64,000 nucleotides of DNA from an uncultured Acidobacteriaceae bacterium. GTDB lineage: Bacteria; Acidobacteriota; Terriglobia; Terriglobales; Acidobacteriaceae. A program made the position numbers and the translations under genes. The DNA is taken from assembly GCA_937879855.1 (NCBI GenBank), contig CALFMO010000061.1, forward strand, positions 1 through 64,000. The letters are read 5' to 3'. The notes under the pieces were generated by a model. The model did no database searches, was not told the DNA's origin, and saw only the letters and a program-made list of their open reading frames with translations. The stretch's first letter is position 1; each line of letters opens with the position of its first letter. Shown one piece after another: positions 42,323 to 50,046 of this stretch.

Positions 42323-43309
42323 TTGAAAGCTTTCGTCACAGGCGCAACCGGATTTCTGGGCTCCCACGTGGCCCGCGTGCTGGCCGATCAGGGCGCTGAG
42401 TTGCGTCTGCTGGTGCGTCCCACGAGTAATCTGCGTAATCTGGAAGGGCTGAAGGCTGAGACCGCGACCGGGGATCTGCGCGATTCCGCTTCGCTTGAAA
42501 AAGCCATATCCGGTTGCGACACGGTATTTCATGTGGCGGCTGACTATCGGCTCTGGGTACGGGATCCGGCCGAGATGTACCGCTCCAACGTCGAGGGCAC
42601 GCGGGCGATTGTGGAAGCGGCGCGAAAAAATGGCGTGCGACGTGTGGTGTACACCTCAAGCGTGGCGACCGTAGGTTTCACCGGCAACGGGCGGCCCGCG
42701 GACGAAGATTCTCCGGTGTCTCTCGCCGACATGATCGGCCACTACAAGCGATCGAAATTTATGGCGGAGCAGGTTGCGCTCGAAGCCGGTCGTGGCGGGA
42801 TGAATGTGGTGACGGTAAATCCGACCACCCCAGTAGGCGAACAAGATGTCAAGCCGACGCCGACTGGGCGCATCGTCGTCGACTTTCTGAAGAGGAAATT
42901 TCCCGCCTATGTGGAAACGGGATTGAACCTGGTCGACGTGAGGGAATGCGCGCGGGGGCACGTTGCTGCTTTGGAAAAAGGGAAGACTGGCGAGCGCTAC
43001 ATTTTAGGTGGGGAGGATTTGACGCTCAAGCAGATTCTCGACAAGCTGGGAGAGATTACCGGCCTGCCTTCTCCCACAGTGAAGTTGCCCTACGTGTTCG
43101 CCTTCGCGGCGGGAGTAGTGGACGAGGCGATCACCGGGCGCATGCTGCGCCGCGAGCCTCGCGCCACTATCGATACAGTGCGTATGGGCAGAAAAAAAAT
43201 GTTTGCCAGCTCCGGCAAGGCCGGGCGGGAACTAGGCTGGAAGATTGTGCCGGTTGAAGGGGCGTTGCGGCGGGCGGTGGAATGGTTCAAGAGCAACGGA
43301 TATGTCTAG
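42323..43309 (+). CDS. hpnA: Hopanoid-associated sugar epimerase/reductase-like protein HpnA
   Basis: An extended short-chain dehydrogenase of 328 residues with a TTG start at 42323. The NAD(P)-binding motif is VTGATGFLGSHVARVLADQG at residue 5. The catalytic pair YxxxK appears as HYKRSK near 146, with the upstream Ser in VVYTSSVATVGF. NPTTPVGEQDVKPTPTGRIVVDF is the characteristic HpnA stretch. The exact reaction is not settled; it is thought to act on the hopanoid side chain. The stop overlaps the start of hpnG by eight bases, giving translational coupling. Confidence 0.9.
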   Translation: MKAFVTGATGFLGSHVARVLADQGAELRLLVRPTSNLRNLEGLKAETATGDLRDSASLEKAISGCDTVFHVAADYRLWVRDPAEMYRSNVEGTRAIVEAARKNGVRRVVYTSSVATVGFTGNGRPADEDSPVSLADMIGHYKRSKFMAEQVALEAGRGGMNVVTVNPTTPVGEQDVKPTPTGRIVVDFLKRKFPAYVETGLNLVDVRECARGHVAALEKGKTGERYILGGEDLTLKQILDKLGEITGLPSPTVKLPYVFAFAAGVVDEAITGRMLRREPRATIDTVRMGRKKMFASSGKAGRELGWKIVPVEGALRRAVEWFKSNGYV

Positions 43310-44021
43310 AGTCGCCATTGTCGCAGCGCTCGAGCGGGAGGTACGCCCCCTGGTCAAAGGATGGCGCGTCAGCCAGAAGGAAGTGGACGACCGGCAATTT
43401 CGCTTTTTCGAGCAGGGCAACTTTGTTGTGGTTTGCGCAGGCATTGGAGCGGAAGCGGCGCGGAGAGCGGCGGAGGCGGTGATCGCCAGCTACGCGCCCG
43501 CCGTTATTTATTCTGCGGGCTTTGCCGGTGCTCTCGATCCCGCGCTCAAAGTTGGCGATGTCGTGCAGCCGCGAAGGGTCCTGAATGCGAGCGACGGCAG
43601 CAGCGTCAATTTCGATCAAGGAGAGGGCGTGCTGGTCAGCTTCGGGTCGGTTGCCAGCCCGGCACAGAAAGCGAGTCTGCGAGATTCATATGGAGCGCAG
43701 GCCGTCGACATGGAGGCGGCCGCTGTTGCTCGGTCGGCTGAGGCTCGTGGAGCAGCGTTCGTGGTGGTGAAGGTCATTTCTGACGAGTTCGATTTCAACT
43801 TCCCCGCGATGGAACGCTTTGTCGATTCCAACGGCCAGTTCATGGAAGGTAGATTCGCGATGTTCGCAGCCTTGCGGCCGTGGCTGTGGGCCAGAGTAGC
43901 GAGGCTGTTGCGGAATAGCAATCGCGCCTCGCGAGTCCTATGCGACCGGTTGCGAACAACAATGGCCGCAAATTCCACGTCTTCTGGCGTTCCTGCTGAG
44001 GAGCCGGCCAATCGCCGGTGA
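43302..44021 (+). CDS. hpnG: Adenosylhopane nucleosidase/phosphorylase HpnG
   Basis: Nucleoside-phosphorylase-fold enzyme of 239 residues that removes adenine from adenosylhopane to give ribosylhopane in the side-chain route. Seen features: VAIVAALEREVRPLVKGW at the start, VVVCAGIGAEAARRAAEAVI, and AVDMEAAAVARSAEARGAAFVVVKVISDEFDF, the family's Met-Glu ribose loop and catalytic Asp. ATG 43302 overlaps the hpnA stop codon. Its substrate requires HpnH, which is not in this window. The C-terminal 25 residues are polar and extra to the fold. The gene ends 129 bases before tolQ. Confidence 0.87.
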   Translation: MSRVAIVAALEREVRPLVKGWRVSQKEVDDRQFRFFEQGNFVVVCAGIGAEAARRAAEAVIASYAPAVIYSAGFAGALDPALKVGDVVQPRRVLNASDGSSVNFDQGEGVLVSFGSVASPAQKASLRDSYGAQAVDMEAAAVARSAEARGAAFVVVKVISDEFDFNFPAMERFVDSNGQFMEGRFAMFAALRPWLWARVARLLRNSNRASRVLCDRLRTTMAANSTSSGVPAEEPANRR

Positions 44022-44119
44022 GCCGGCCAGGCCCATGATCGCCGGCACCGTTCGTTCGCAGCAAATGTTTCGTTGGCAGATTGGGTACATGCGGAAAAGT
44101 GCGTGGCGTAGTTCATCTA

Positions 44120-44125
44120 TAATCG
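44120..44125 (+). promoter_or_regulatory. Candidate -10 hexamer for the tol genes
   Basis: TATAAT at 44120-44125, 25 bases upstream of the ATG at 44151. No consensus -35 is found 16-18 bases upstream, so this is only a partial promoter match. It would permit tol expression apart from the hopanoid genes. Confidence 0.4.
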
Positions 44126-44150
44126 CGAAAGGCATTCTCCAACACACACG

Positions 44151-44870
44151 ATGCATTTTTTCCCCTTGCTAGCAATGTTCGTCGGCGGCGAAATCGTCGA
44201 CATGCTCTCCAATACGGGTGCCGTGGCGAAGCTGGTATTGCTTTCGCTGCTGGTGTTCAGCCTGATTTCGTGGGCCATCATCCTCACCAAGTGGAGCCTG
44301 CTGCGGCGGGCTCGAGCACAGAGCGGGCGATTCGTGCGAGCCTTCCGCAAGGCGCAGCGACTGCAGGACATCGCCGCGGTGGCCGAGCAATTCAGGCCTA
44401 GCCCGCTGGTTGGCGTATTTGAAGGCGGGTACGAGGAATACAAGCGGCAGGCCGGTACATTCGGCACTCTGCGAAATCTTGTCACCATCCAGCGCGGGAT
44501 GCAGATTGGGGCATCGGAAGAGATCACGCGGCTGGAGCGGAATCTTCCCTGGCTGGCAATCACTGCTGCCGTAACTCCCTTTATCGGGTTGTTTGGCACC
44601 GTTTGGGGCATTATTGACGCGTTTCACGGGTTGGGAACCGCGGGAGCGGCAACGCTGCGAGCGGTCGCGCCTGGCATTTCGGAAGCTTTGATTACCACGG
44701 CCGCCGGACTGGCGGCTGCGATTCCCGCGGTCATTGCCTATAACCTGATCGGTGCGTCCATCCGCGAGTTCGCAGCGCGCAGCGACGATTTTGCCCTCGA
44801 GGTGCTCAATGCGGTGGAGCACAGCCAGGCACAGGCTGCGGCTCAAGTGCCGAGTGAAGTGAGGCGCTGA
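44151..44870 (+). CDS. tolQ: TolQ/ExbB-type proton channel protein
   Basis: Inner-membrane motor subunit of the Tol-Pal system; 239 residues. Three transmembrane spans are visible: KLVLLSLLVFSLISWAIIL near residue 27, WLAITAAVTPFIGLFGTVWGII near 140 and ALITTAAGLAAAIPAVIAYNL near 183. The TVWGIIDAFHGLG and GISEALITTAAGLAAAIPAV blocks are hallmark channel motifs. The stop TGA shares two bases with the tolR ATG (TGATG). The order tolQ-tolR-tolA-tolB-pal-cpoB fixes it as TolQ rather than ExbB. Confidence 0.95.
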   Translation: MHFFPLLAMFVGGEIVDMLSNTGAVAKLVLLSLLVFSLISWAIILTKWSLLRRARAQSGRFVRAFRKAQRLQDIAAVAEQFRPSPLVGVFEGGYEEYKRQAGTFGTLRNLVTIQRGMQIGASEEITRLERNLPWLAITAAVTPFIGLFGTVWGIIDAFHGLGTAGAATLRAVAPGISEALITTAAGLAAAIPAVIAYNLIGASIREFAARSDDFALEVLNAVEHSQAQAAAQVPSEVRR

Positions 44871-45298
44871 TGGCATTCACTGCTTCCAATGGACGCACGC
44901 AGACCTCGATTGCCGACATCAACATCACGCCGTTGGTGGATGTGGTGCTGGTGCTGCTGATTATCTTCATGGTAACGGCGCCGGTACTGCAGTCGGGAAT
45001 TGACGTCAGCGTGCCGAAAACGCGAACCGTGAAAGAGATCACCGAAGAGCGGACGGTTATAACCATCAATAAAGATCAGCGCGTGTTTCTGGGCAACGAA
45101 GCCATCAACATCAACGAGATCAAAAATAAGTTGCGGCAGAGAATTCGCGATCCGCGCAACCAGTTCATTTTTGTGCGCGCGGACGAAAATGTTCCCTTCG
45201 GAGCCTTTGCCACGGTGATGGATGCAGTGAAGGGGGCGGGAATCACGAACGTCAGCATTGTGACGCAACCGTTGGAGCAAAATGGCGGCAAGCGCTGA
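44870..45298 (+). CDS. tolR: TolR/ExbD-type protein
   Basis: A 142-residue single-span protein that forms the proton path with TolQ. ADINITPLVDVVLVLLIIFMVTAP contains the functional Asp (near residue 24) in the membrane span. The periplasmic part has ERTVITINKDQRVFLGNEAININEI and FIFVRADENVPFGAFATVMDAVKGAGI, the usual TolR dimer fold. It overlaps tolQ at TGATG and is itself overlapped for 17 bases by the next gene, so the three are translated as a coupled unit. Confidence 0.95.
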   Translation: MAFTASNGRTQTSIADINITPLVDVVLVLLIIFMVTAPVLQSGIDVSVPKTRTVKEITEERTVITINKDQRVFLGNEAININEIKNKLRQRIRDPRNQFIFVRADENVPFGAFATVMDAVKGAGITNVSIVTQPLEQNGGKR

Positions 45299-46076
45299 GA
45301 TTTATTTCGAGCATGACCGCTGGGGCCGGGCGCTCGCCTGGTCCGCGGGGCTGCACGTGGGGATTACGGCCGCTTTGTTGATCTACTCGGCGGTGATGTC
45401 GGGGCCGAGCGGTGGCACCTGGGGCGCAGGTGGAGGCGGAGAAGCGATTGGCGCGACGCTGGTGAGCACGGTCCCGCTGCCGGCAAATCCGTCGCAGACC
45501 AAGAACGTTCTGGCCAACGAATCGAAGGGTATCACGCAGTCGCAACCGAAGGTGGAAGAGAAGCAGCCGGAGCCGGATGCGATCGCGATTCAGGGCAAGA
45601 ACGCAAAGATAAAGCCGAAGAAGAAACAGGAAACCGCCTCCAAGGAAAAGCCGCTCCCCGCGCCGGAGGAAGAGACGAATCAGGTTGCCTTCGGAGAAGG
45701 CGGACCGGTTAGCGGACCGTACGGAACGTTCAGCGCAGCCGGAGCCAAAGGCGGATTCGGAATCACCGGAGGCGGCGGCGATTTTGGCACGAAGTATGCG
45801 TGGTACGTGCACGTAATCCAGCAGAAGGTTGCGGAAAACTGGCTGAAGTACGAGGTCGATCCGAGGATCACGAGCGCATCGCGCGTCTATATCACATTCG
45901 ATATCGCACGCGATGGACATCCTTCGAATGTGCAGGTCGAGCAGTCCAGCGGCGTACCTTCGCTGGATATTTCGGCAGTGCGCGCACTGCAACGGATTGA
46001 TACTTTCGGTCCGTTGCCGCCGGATTATTCAGGTGGCAAGATTTCAGTAGAGTACTGGTTCGATTACAAGCGGTGA
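45282..46076 (+). CDS. tolA: TolA-like protein with TonB C-terminal fold
   Basis: A 264-residue linker protein between the TolQR motor and Pal/TolB. One span near residues 17-40 (LAWSAGLHVGITAALLIYSAV) is followed by a Gly-rich and then a Lys/Glu/Pro-rich periplasmic segment (about 75-130) and a C-terminal domain: WYVHVIQQKVAENWLKYEVDPRITSASRVYITFDIARDGHPSNVQVEQSSG. The domain reads like TonB/TolA C-domains. It is shorter than the E. coli TolA, which has a long helical domain II; here the middle is brief. ATG 45282 overlaps the end of tolR. Confidence 0.88.
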   Translation: MAASAEIYFEHDRWGRALAWSAGLHVGITAALLIYSAVMSGPSGGTWGAGGGGEAIGATLVSTVPLPANPSQTKNVLANESKGITQSQPKVEEKQPEPDAIAIQGKNAKIKPKKKQETASKEKPLPAPEEETNQVAFGEGGPVSGPYGTFSAAGAKGGFGITGGGGDFGTKYAWYVHVIQQKVAENWLKYEVDPRITSASRVYITFDIARDGHPSNVQVEQSSGVPSLDISAVRALQRIDTFGPLPPDYSGGKISVEYWFDYKR

Positions 46077-46249
46077 ATCTTCCCGGTAAACAGCATGTAC
46101 TAGTGACTACTTTGTGCCTCATAACGCAGGCACAATGACAAGGAGTATTCAAAGCAGTGAGATGTGGCAGGAGGGAACTAGAAACCTTGCAAAGCAATTC
46201 CTATCGGCATACGATATTCTCTTACAGAAATCCTTTCACCCCCATACGG

Positions 46250-47620
46250 ATGGACGAAGGCGATAGACCTGCTTCGTGGTATTGGCCAAGCGGCCGGATG
46301 CTGGCGCTTGTTCTGATTTGCATTTGCTGCACTCTTTCTTCCCAACTGTTCGCACAGGATTGGGTTAAAACCGGGACCAGCCTCGGGGTGGAGAAGGTAC
46401 GGCTGGCAGTGCCAGACTTCAAACCTTCGACCGGCGATCCGCAGAACGCCGCCTTGCTCAAGACTTTCAACGACACACTATGGAACGACCTTGATGTCTC
46501 CGGCGTAGTCGAACTGGTTTCCAAAAGCTTCTACCCGCTGCAGGCCCCCGGTCAGCCCACCGAGGTCAACAATCTGCTCTGGAACGCGCCGCCTCCCAAT
46601 GCAGCCATGCTGGCGTTCGGAAGTCTGGGCGTCGCGAGCGGGAAGCTGACCGTCCAGGGCTGGCTGTATGACGTCAAGAATCCGCAATCGCCGCAGATTC
46701 TGGGCAAGCAATACACGGATACTGCCAGCGACGGAGCAGCGCGATTGATGGCTCATAAGTTCGCCGATGAAATCATCTTTCGGCTGGGCGGAGGCATTCA
46801 GGGCATTGCCGAAACGCAGATTTATTTTGTCAGCGATCGCACCGGCCACAAGGAAATCTGGGCGATGGACTATGATGGTTCGAACCAGCACCAGATCACG
46901 CACCTGGGTTCCATCTCGTTGTCGCCCCGAGTTTCCCCCGATGGGTCTCGCATCGCATTTAGTAGCCTGACGAAAAGCGGTTGGGAGATTATGATGTATT
47001 CTCTCGACCTTAACCGGGCAGTGAGCTTTCCGCACATGGGAGGGACGAATCTGTCGCCGGCGTGGTCGGGGGACGGGTTGAAGTTGTCCTTTTCTTCGTC
47101 GCGCGGGGGCGCGCCTGAAATTTATGTGGCCGATGCATCCGGGGGAAATTTACGCCGCATGACCACCGACAAGGGGCCGGACGTGTCGCCCTCGTGGAAC
47201 CGGAAGACGAATGCGCAAATCGCCTTTGTCAGCGGGCGCACCGGATTGCCGCAGATCTATACCATGGAAGCTGACGGCACCAACCAGCAGCGCATGACCG
47301 ACCAGGGCTATGCCGTGTCGCCGAACTGGGCGCCCAACGGGCAGTTTCTTAGTTTCGCATGGGTGCGGAAATACGGCCCGGGCGAACCGGGTGCCTCCGA
47401 CCTTTATCTGATGGATATTGCCAGCAAGCAGTGGGTGCAGTTGACGCACGATGGCGGGCGCAACGATTTCCCTTCCTGGTCGCCCGATAACCGGCATATC
47501 GTGTTTCAGTCGAGCCGGTCGGGGAAGGAAGAAATCTGGAGCATGCTGGCGGATGGCAGCAAACTCCAGCAACTGACTTTTACAGGACGCAATACCCAAC
47601 CGAATTGGAGTTGGAAATAG
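46250..47620 (+). CDS. tolB: Tol-Pal system beta-propeller protein TolB
   Basis: Periplasmic protein of about 456 residues that interacts with Pal and colicin-type partners. The start is uncertain: ATG 46250 gives a slightly long N-terminus before the signal peptide MLALVLICICCTLSSQLFAQ, and ATG 46298 would start right at it. The N-terminal domain contains EKVRLAVPDFKPSTGDPQ. Six-bladed propeller repeats follow: LSPRVSPDGSRIAFSSL, LSPAWSGDGLKLSFSSSRGG, VSPSWNRKTNAQIAFVSGR, FPSWSPDNRHIVFQSSRSG. It lies 173 bases behind tolA on the same strand. Confidence 0.93.
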   Translation: MDEGDRPASWYWPSGRMLALVLICICCTLSSQLFAQDWVKTGTSLGVEKVRLAVPDFKPSTGDPQNAALLKTFNDTLWNDLDVSGVVELVSKSFYPLQAPGQPTEVNNLLWNAPPPNAAMLAFGSLGVASGKLTVQGWLYDVKNPQSPQILGKQYTDTASDGAARLMAHKFADEIIFRLGGGIQGIAETQIYFVSDRTGHKEIWAMDYDGSNQHQITHLGSISLSPRVSPDGSRIAFSSLTKSGWEIMMYSLDLNRAVSFPHMGGTNLSPAWSGDGLKLSFSSSRGGAPEIYVADASGGNLRRMTTDKGPDVSPSWNRKTNAQIAFVSGRTGLPQIYTMEADGTNQQRMTDQGYAVSPNWAPNGQFLSFAWVRKYGPGEPGASDLYLMDIASKQWVQLTHDGGRNDFPSWSPDNRHIVFQSSRSGKEEIWSMLADGSKLQQLTFTGRNTQPNWSWK

Positions 47621-47680
47621 TAAATACACTTCGTCTGACTCCTTGGGGGGCAAGCCTTTGGGGTCGCAGGAGGAATAAAA

Positions 47681-48418
47681 GTGAATCTGAAAAGTATGAA
47701 GTGGTTCGCACTGGTAATCACACTGGGCACCATCATGATGTTGGGCGCCTGCGGAAAGAAGAAAGCTCCGCCACCGCCGCCACCACCGCCGCCACCGCCG
47801 ACGCCAACCGCTTCGATTTCGGTGAGTCCCAACGCGATTCAGGCGGGACAGTCCGCGACACTAACCTGGGAGACCAGCAATGCCACCGACGTGTCGATCG
47901 ACGGCATTGGCGCGGTTCAGCCCAACGGGTCGCAAAGTGTCTCTCCGACCGACTCGACCACTTATCACCTGACTGCCAAAGGATCGGGTGGAACGCAGGA
48001 GGCAACCGCGCGGCTCACAGTGACGCAGGCGCCGGCGCCCCCTCCACCGCCAACTCCGTCGGTGACGGACGAAGACTTGTTCAGCCAGAACATCAAGGAC
48101 GTTTACTTCGATTACGACAAGTCCGATATCCGACCCGACCAGCAGTCTTCGGTGCAAGCCGATGTGCAGTTCCTCAATCAGCACGGCAATATGAACGTTC
48201 TGATCGAAGGACACTGCGACGAGCGCGGATCGACCGACTACAACCTGGCTTTGGGCGACAAGCGCGCCTCTGCCGTCAAGGATGCCTTGACTGCGGCCGG
48301 CGTCAGCCCCAACCGCGTCAAGACCATCAGCTACGGCAAGGAAAAGCCCTTCTGCACAGAGAGCAACGAAGCTTGCTGGCAGCAGAACCGCCGCGGCCAT
48401 CTCGTCTATCAGAAGTAG
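47681..48418 (+). CDS. pal: Peptidoglycan-associated lipoprotein Pal with an extra Ig-like domain
   Basis: Outer-membrane lipoprotein that anchors to peptidoglycan; 245 residues. GTG 47681 follows a CAGGAGGA site. The lipobox is MLGAC with Cys24. Eleven or so prolines (residues 30-42) act as a spacer. Residues 44-116 form a beta-sandwich, ASISVSPNAIQAGQSATLTWETS ending in RLTVTQ, not found in typical Pal. A second Pro-rich spacer precedes the OmpA C-terminal domain (about 135-245): VYFDYDKSDIRPDQ, EGHCDERGSTDYNLALGDKRA. The Asp and Arg that bind diaminopimelate are present. The two extra Cys near 225 and 232 may form a disulphide. Confidence 0.94.
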   Translation: MNLKSMKWFALVITLGTIMMLGACGKKKAPPPPPPPPPPPTPTASISVSPNAIQAGQSATLTWETSNATDVSIDGIGAVQPNGSQSVSPTDSTTYHLTAKGSGGTQEATARLTVTQAPAPPPPPTPSVTDEDLFSQNIKDVYFDYDKSDIRPDQQSSVQADVQFLNQHGNMNVLIEGHCDERGSTDYNLALGDKRASAVKDALTAAGVSPNRVKTISYGKEKPFCTESNEACWQQNRRGHLVYQK

Positions 48419-48425
48419 GGATTGT

Positions 48426-48447
48426 GGGGACGCTGTGAAGCGTCCCC
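48426..48447 (+). terminator. Hairpin after pal
   Basis: Nine-base-pair stem GGGGACGCT / AGCGTCCCC (48426-48434 and 48439-48447) with a GTGA loop, eight bases after the pal stop. The bases after it (GCTTTGTTCT) make only a weak T-run, so it could be a partial terminator or a dispersed hairpin. Confidence 0.55.
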
Positions 48448-48614
48448 GCTTTGTTCTCTCCCACAACCTGGCATCAGTGTGCGCGAGTACACCTTCACTA
48501 AGGCAATTTCCCTATTGAATCTAACGGTTCTACGTCAATCGTTTCTGTGTGAATCCTTCCCGCGTGTGGGACAATGAATGCATCTAAACGTATAGGTGTG
48601 TTCAGGGAACCTTT

Positions 48615-49454
48615 ATGAAACTACATCGCATTTTCGCAGTGTTCGCGGTATCCATGCTGTCACTCGGAGTGGCCCCGGCTTGGGCTGCCAATAAAGACAT
48701 GGTGCAACTGCAGACGCAGGTGCAGCAACTGCAGGAGCAGATGACGGCCATGCAGCGCAGCTTTGACGAGCGCATGGGCGTGATGAAGAACCTGGTCGAG
48801 CAGGACACCGACGCCGTCAATAAGGTCGCGAACGCCCTCAACGGGCTGCAAACGACTCTGCAGAAGCAGCAGGCCGAGGGAGGCTCGAAGACCGAACAGC
48901 TCTCGGGCCAGATTCAGGCACTTAATGACACTCTGGATGAACTCAAGGTTCGCCTGGCAAAAGTCAGCAAGCAGCTCGAAGACATGCAAGCCACACAGCA
49001 GAGTCTGACCGCTCAGCAGGCCCAGCAGCAACAGCAACAGCAGGCCATGGCGCAAGCCCCCGCCCCCGATGTGCTCTACAACAACGGTGTCCGGGATTAC
49101 AACGGCGGCAAGAATGAACTCGCCTTGCAGGAATTTTCCGATTACATCAAGTTCTATCCCAACACCGATCTTGCGGGAAACGCCTATTTCTATTTGGGGG
49201 AGATTCAATTTAAGCAGGGAAACTACCAGCAGGCTACGCAAAGCTACGACCAGGTGTTGCAGAACTTTCCCAGCGGAAATAAGGCTGCATCCGCGCAGCT
49301 GAAAAAGGCCTTTGCCTTAATCGAACTGGGCAAACAGGATGACGGGGTCAGCGAGTTGCGGCACGTAATCCAGCGGTATCCGCGCTCTCCGGAGGCGCTA
49401 CAGGCGCGCGATCGGCTTCGCAAGCTGGGAGTCTCGACAGGAAGAAATTCTTAA
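48615..49454 (+). CDS. cpoB: Cell division coordinator CpoB/YbgF
   Basis: A 279-residue periplasmic protein that links Tol-Pal to peptidoglycan synthesis. It has a signal peptide (ends WAANKD), a long N-terminal coiled coil (MVQLQTQVQQLQEQMTAMQ, and a second from about 75 to 130), a Gln-rich spacer (residues about 137-145), and three TPR-like units: DVLYNNGVRDYNGGKNELA, AGNAYFYLGEIQFKQGNY, SAQLKKAFALIELGKQDDG. The order and spacing match YbgF, including the final YPRSPEALQARDRLRKLG. It is separated from pal by 196 bases with the hairpin. Confidence 0.93.
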   Translation: MKLHRIFAVFAVSMLSLGVAPAWAANKDMVQLQTQVQQLQEQMTAMQRSFDERMGVMKNLVEQDTDAVNKVANALNGLQTTLQKQQAEGGSKTEQLSGQIQALNDTLDELKVRLAKVSKQLEDMQATQQSLTAQQAQQQQQQQAMAQAPAPDVLYNNGVRDYNGGKNELALQEFSDYIKFYPNTDLAGNAYFYLGEIQFKQGNYQQATQSYDQVLQNFPSGNKAASAQLKKAFALIELGKQDDGVSELRHVIQRYPRSPEALQARDRLRKLGVSTGRNS

Positions 49455-49485
49455 GCGCTCTCGCAGGCTACGCAGGCATAAACGG

Positions 49486-49665
49486 CTAGACCGAGCGATG
49501 ATGCGAATGCCTGGCACGATGATGCCTGGCGGCTTTGTGGGCATGATGGCGCTGCACCCGCTGATGAGTCGCCCTCACCGGAATGAGTGCCGCCTCCGAA
49601 GGTGCCGCTTGTGAGAAAACGCCGGTTAAGACCGCGAGCATCAGTACTGAAAAGAACCGTTTCAT
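49486..49665 (-). CDS. Small secreted His/Arg-rich protein
   Basis: A 59-residue protein on the minus strand, start ATG 49665, stop TAG at 49486-49488, with GGAGAAA before the start. Residues 1-20 form a signal peptide (MKRFFSVLMLAVLTGVFSQA). The mature part begins APSEAALIPVRATHQRVQR and then is dominated by His and Arg: HHAHKAARHHRARHSHHRSV, about nine His in 20 residues. The cluster could bind Zn, Cu or Ni, or acidic surface polymers. It lies in the short gap after cpoB and converges with it. No family is recognised, but the composition, signal and start context are those of a real gene. Confidence 0.65.
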   Translation of the reverse strand: MKRFFSVLMLAVLTGVFSQAAPSEAALIPVRATHQRVQRHHAHKAARHHRARHSHHRSV

Positions 49666-49759
49666 ATACCATTTCTCCGTCAGGCTTCTCCTACTTTATA
49701 TCTATATTATTCAGAAAGCACCAGAACTAAACTCTTGTTGTTGGAATCGAGGATTCAGG

Positions 49760-49960
49760 ATGCCACATAGCACGCCCGATCAGGACACGGCGAAGGGTGC
49801 CACCGAAGCTGAGAACCATAAGAGTCCAGGGAATGTGGGCCTGGAAGAACAGCTTGGGCATCGCGATCAGGACCCGATCTTGAAAGATGCGGATTCCGAT
49901 TTTCCCGAACCTGGGAATAATCCAGAACATAGCGGCGAGCAGGAACGCGAAACGGCGTAA
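49760..49960 (+). CDS. Small acidic protein of unknown function
   Basis: A 66-residue hydrophilic protein from ATG 49760; the open frame extends upstream to about 49583, but the start after AGGATTCAGG fits better. It is rich in Glu, Asp and Pro: LEEQLGHRDQDPILKDADSDFPEPGNN. No signal peptide or membrane span; it is likely disordered. It is followed directly by a bidirectional terminator. It stands alone between the 59-residue gene and the kor genes. Function unknown. Confidence 0.5.
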   Translation: MPHSTPDQDTAKGATEAENHKSPGNVGLEEQLGHRDQDPILKDADSDFPEPGNNPEHSGEQERETA

Positions 49961-49984
49961 CCAGCCTGCCGGGAGTCAACCGTA

Positions 49985-50011
49985 AAAGGCCCTCTCTTTG
50001 AGAGGGCCTTT
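49985..50011. terminator. Bidirectional Rho-independent terminator
   Basis: A twelve-base-pair stem AAAGGCCCTCTC / GAGAGGGCCTTT (49985-49996 and 50000-50011) with a three-base loop, followed by CTT on the plus strand and preceded by A-rich sequence for the minus strand. It ends both the small acidic-protein gene and the kor operon, which converge here. Confidence 0.88.
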
Positions 50012-50046
50012 CTTGTCAGTGCGCTAGCGTCGGTGTCCTCGCGCTG

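Noticed and set aside
44151..45298. Assignment of the two motor genes as exbB/exbD
   Set aside because: The following genes are tolA, tolB, pal and cpoB in order, so tolQ/tolR is the better name.
49010..49060. Gln-rich stretch in cpoB as a repeat expansion or frameshift
   Set aside because: A polar Gln-rich linker between coiled coil and TPR units is normal for YbgF/CpoB, and the frame is intact.
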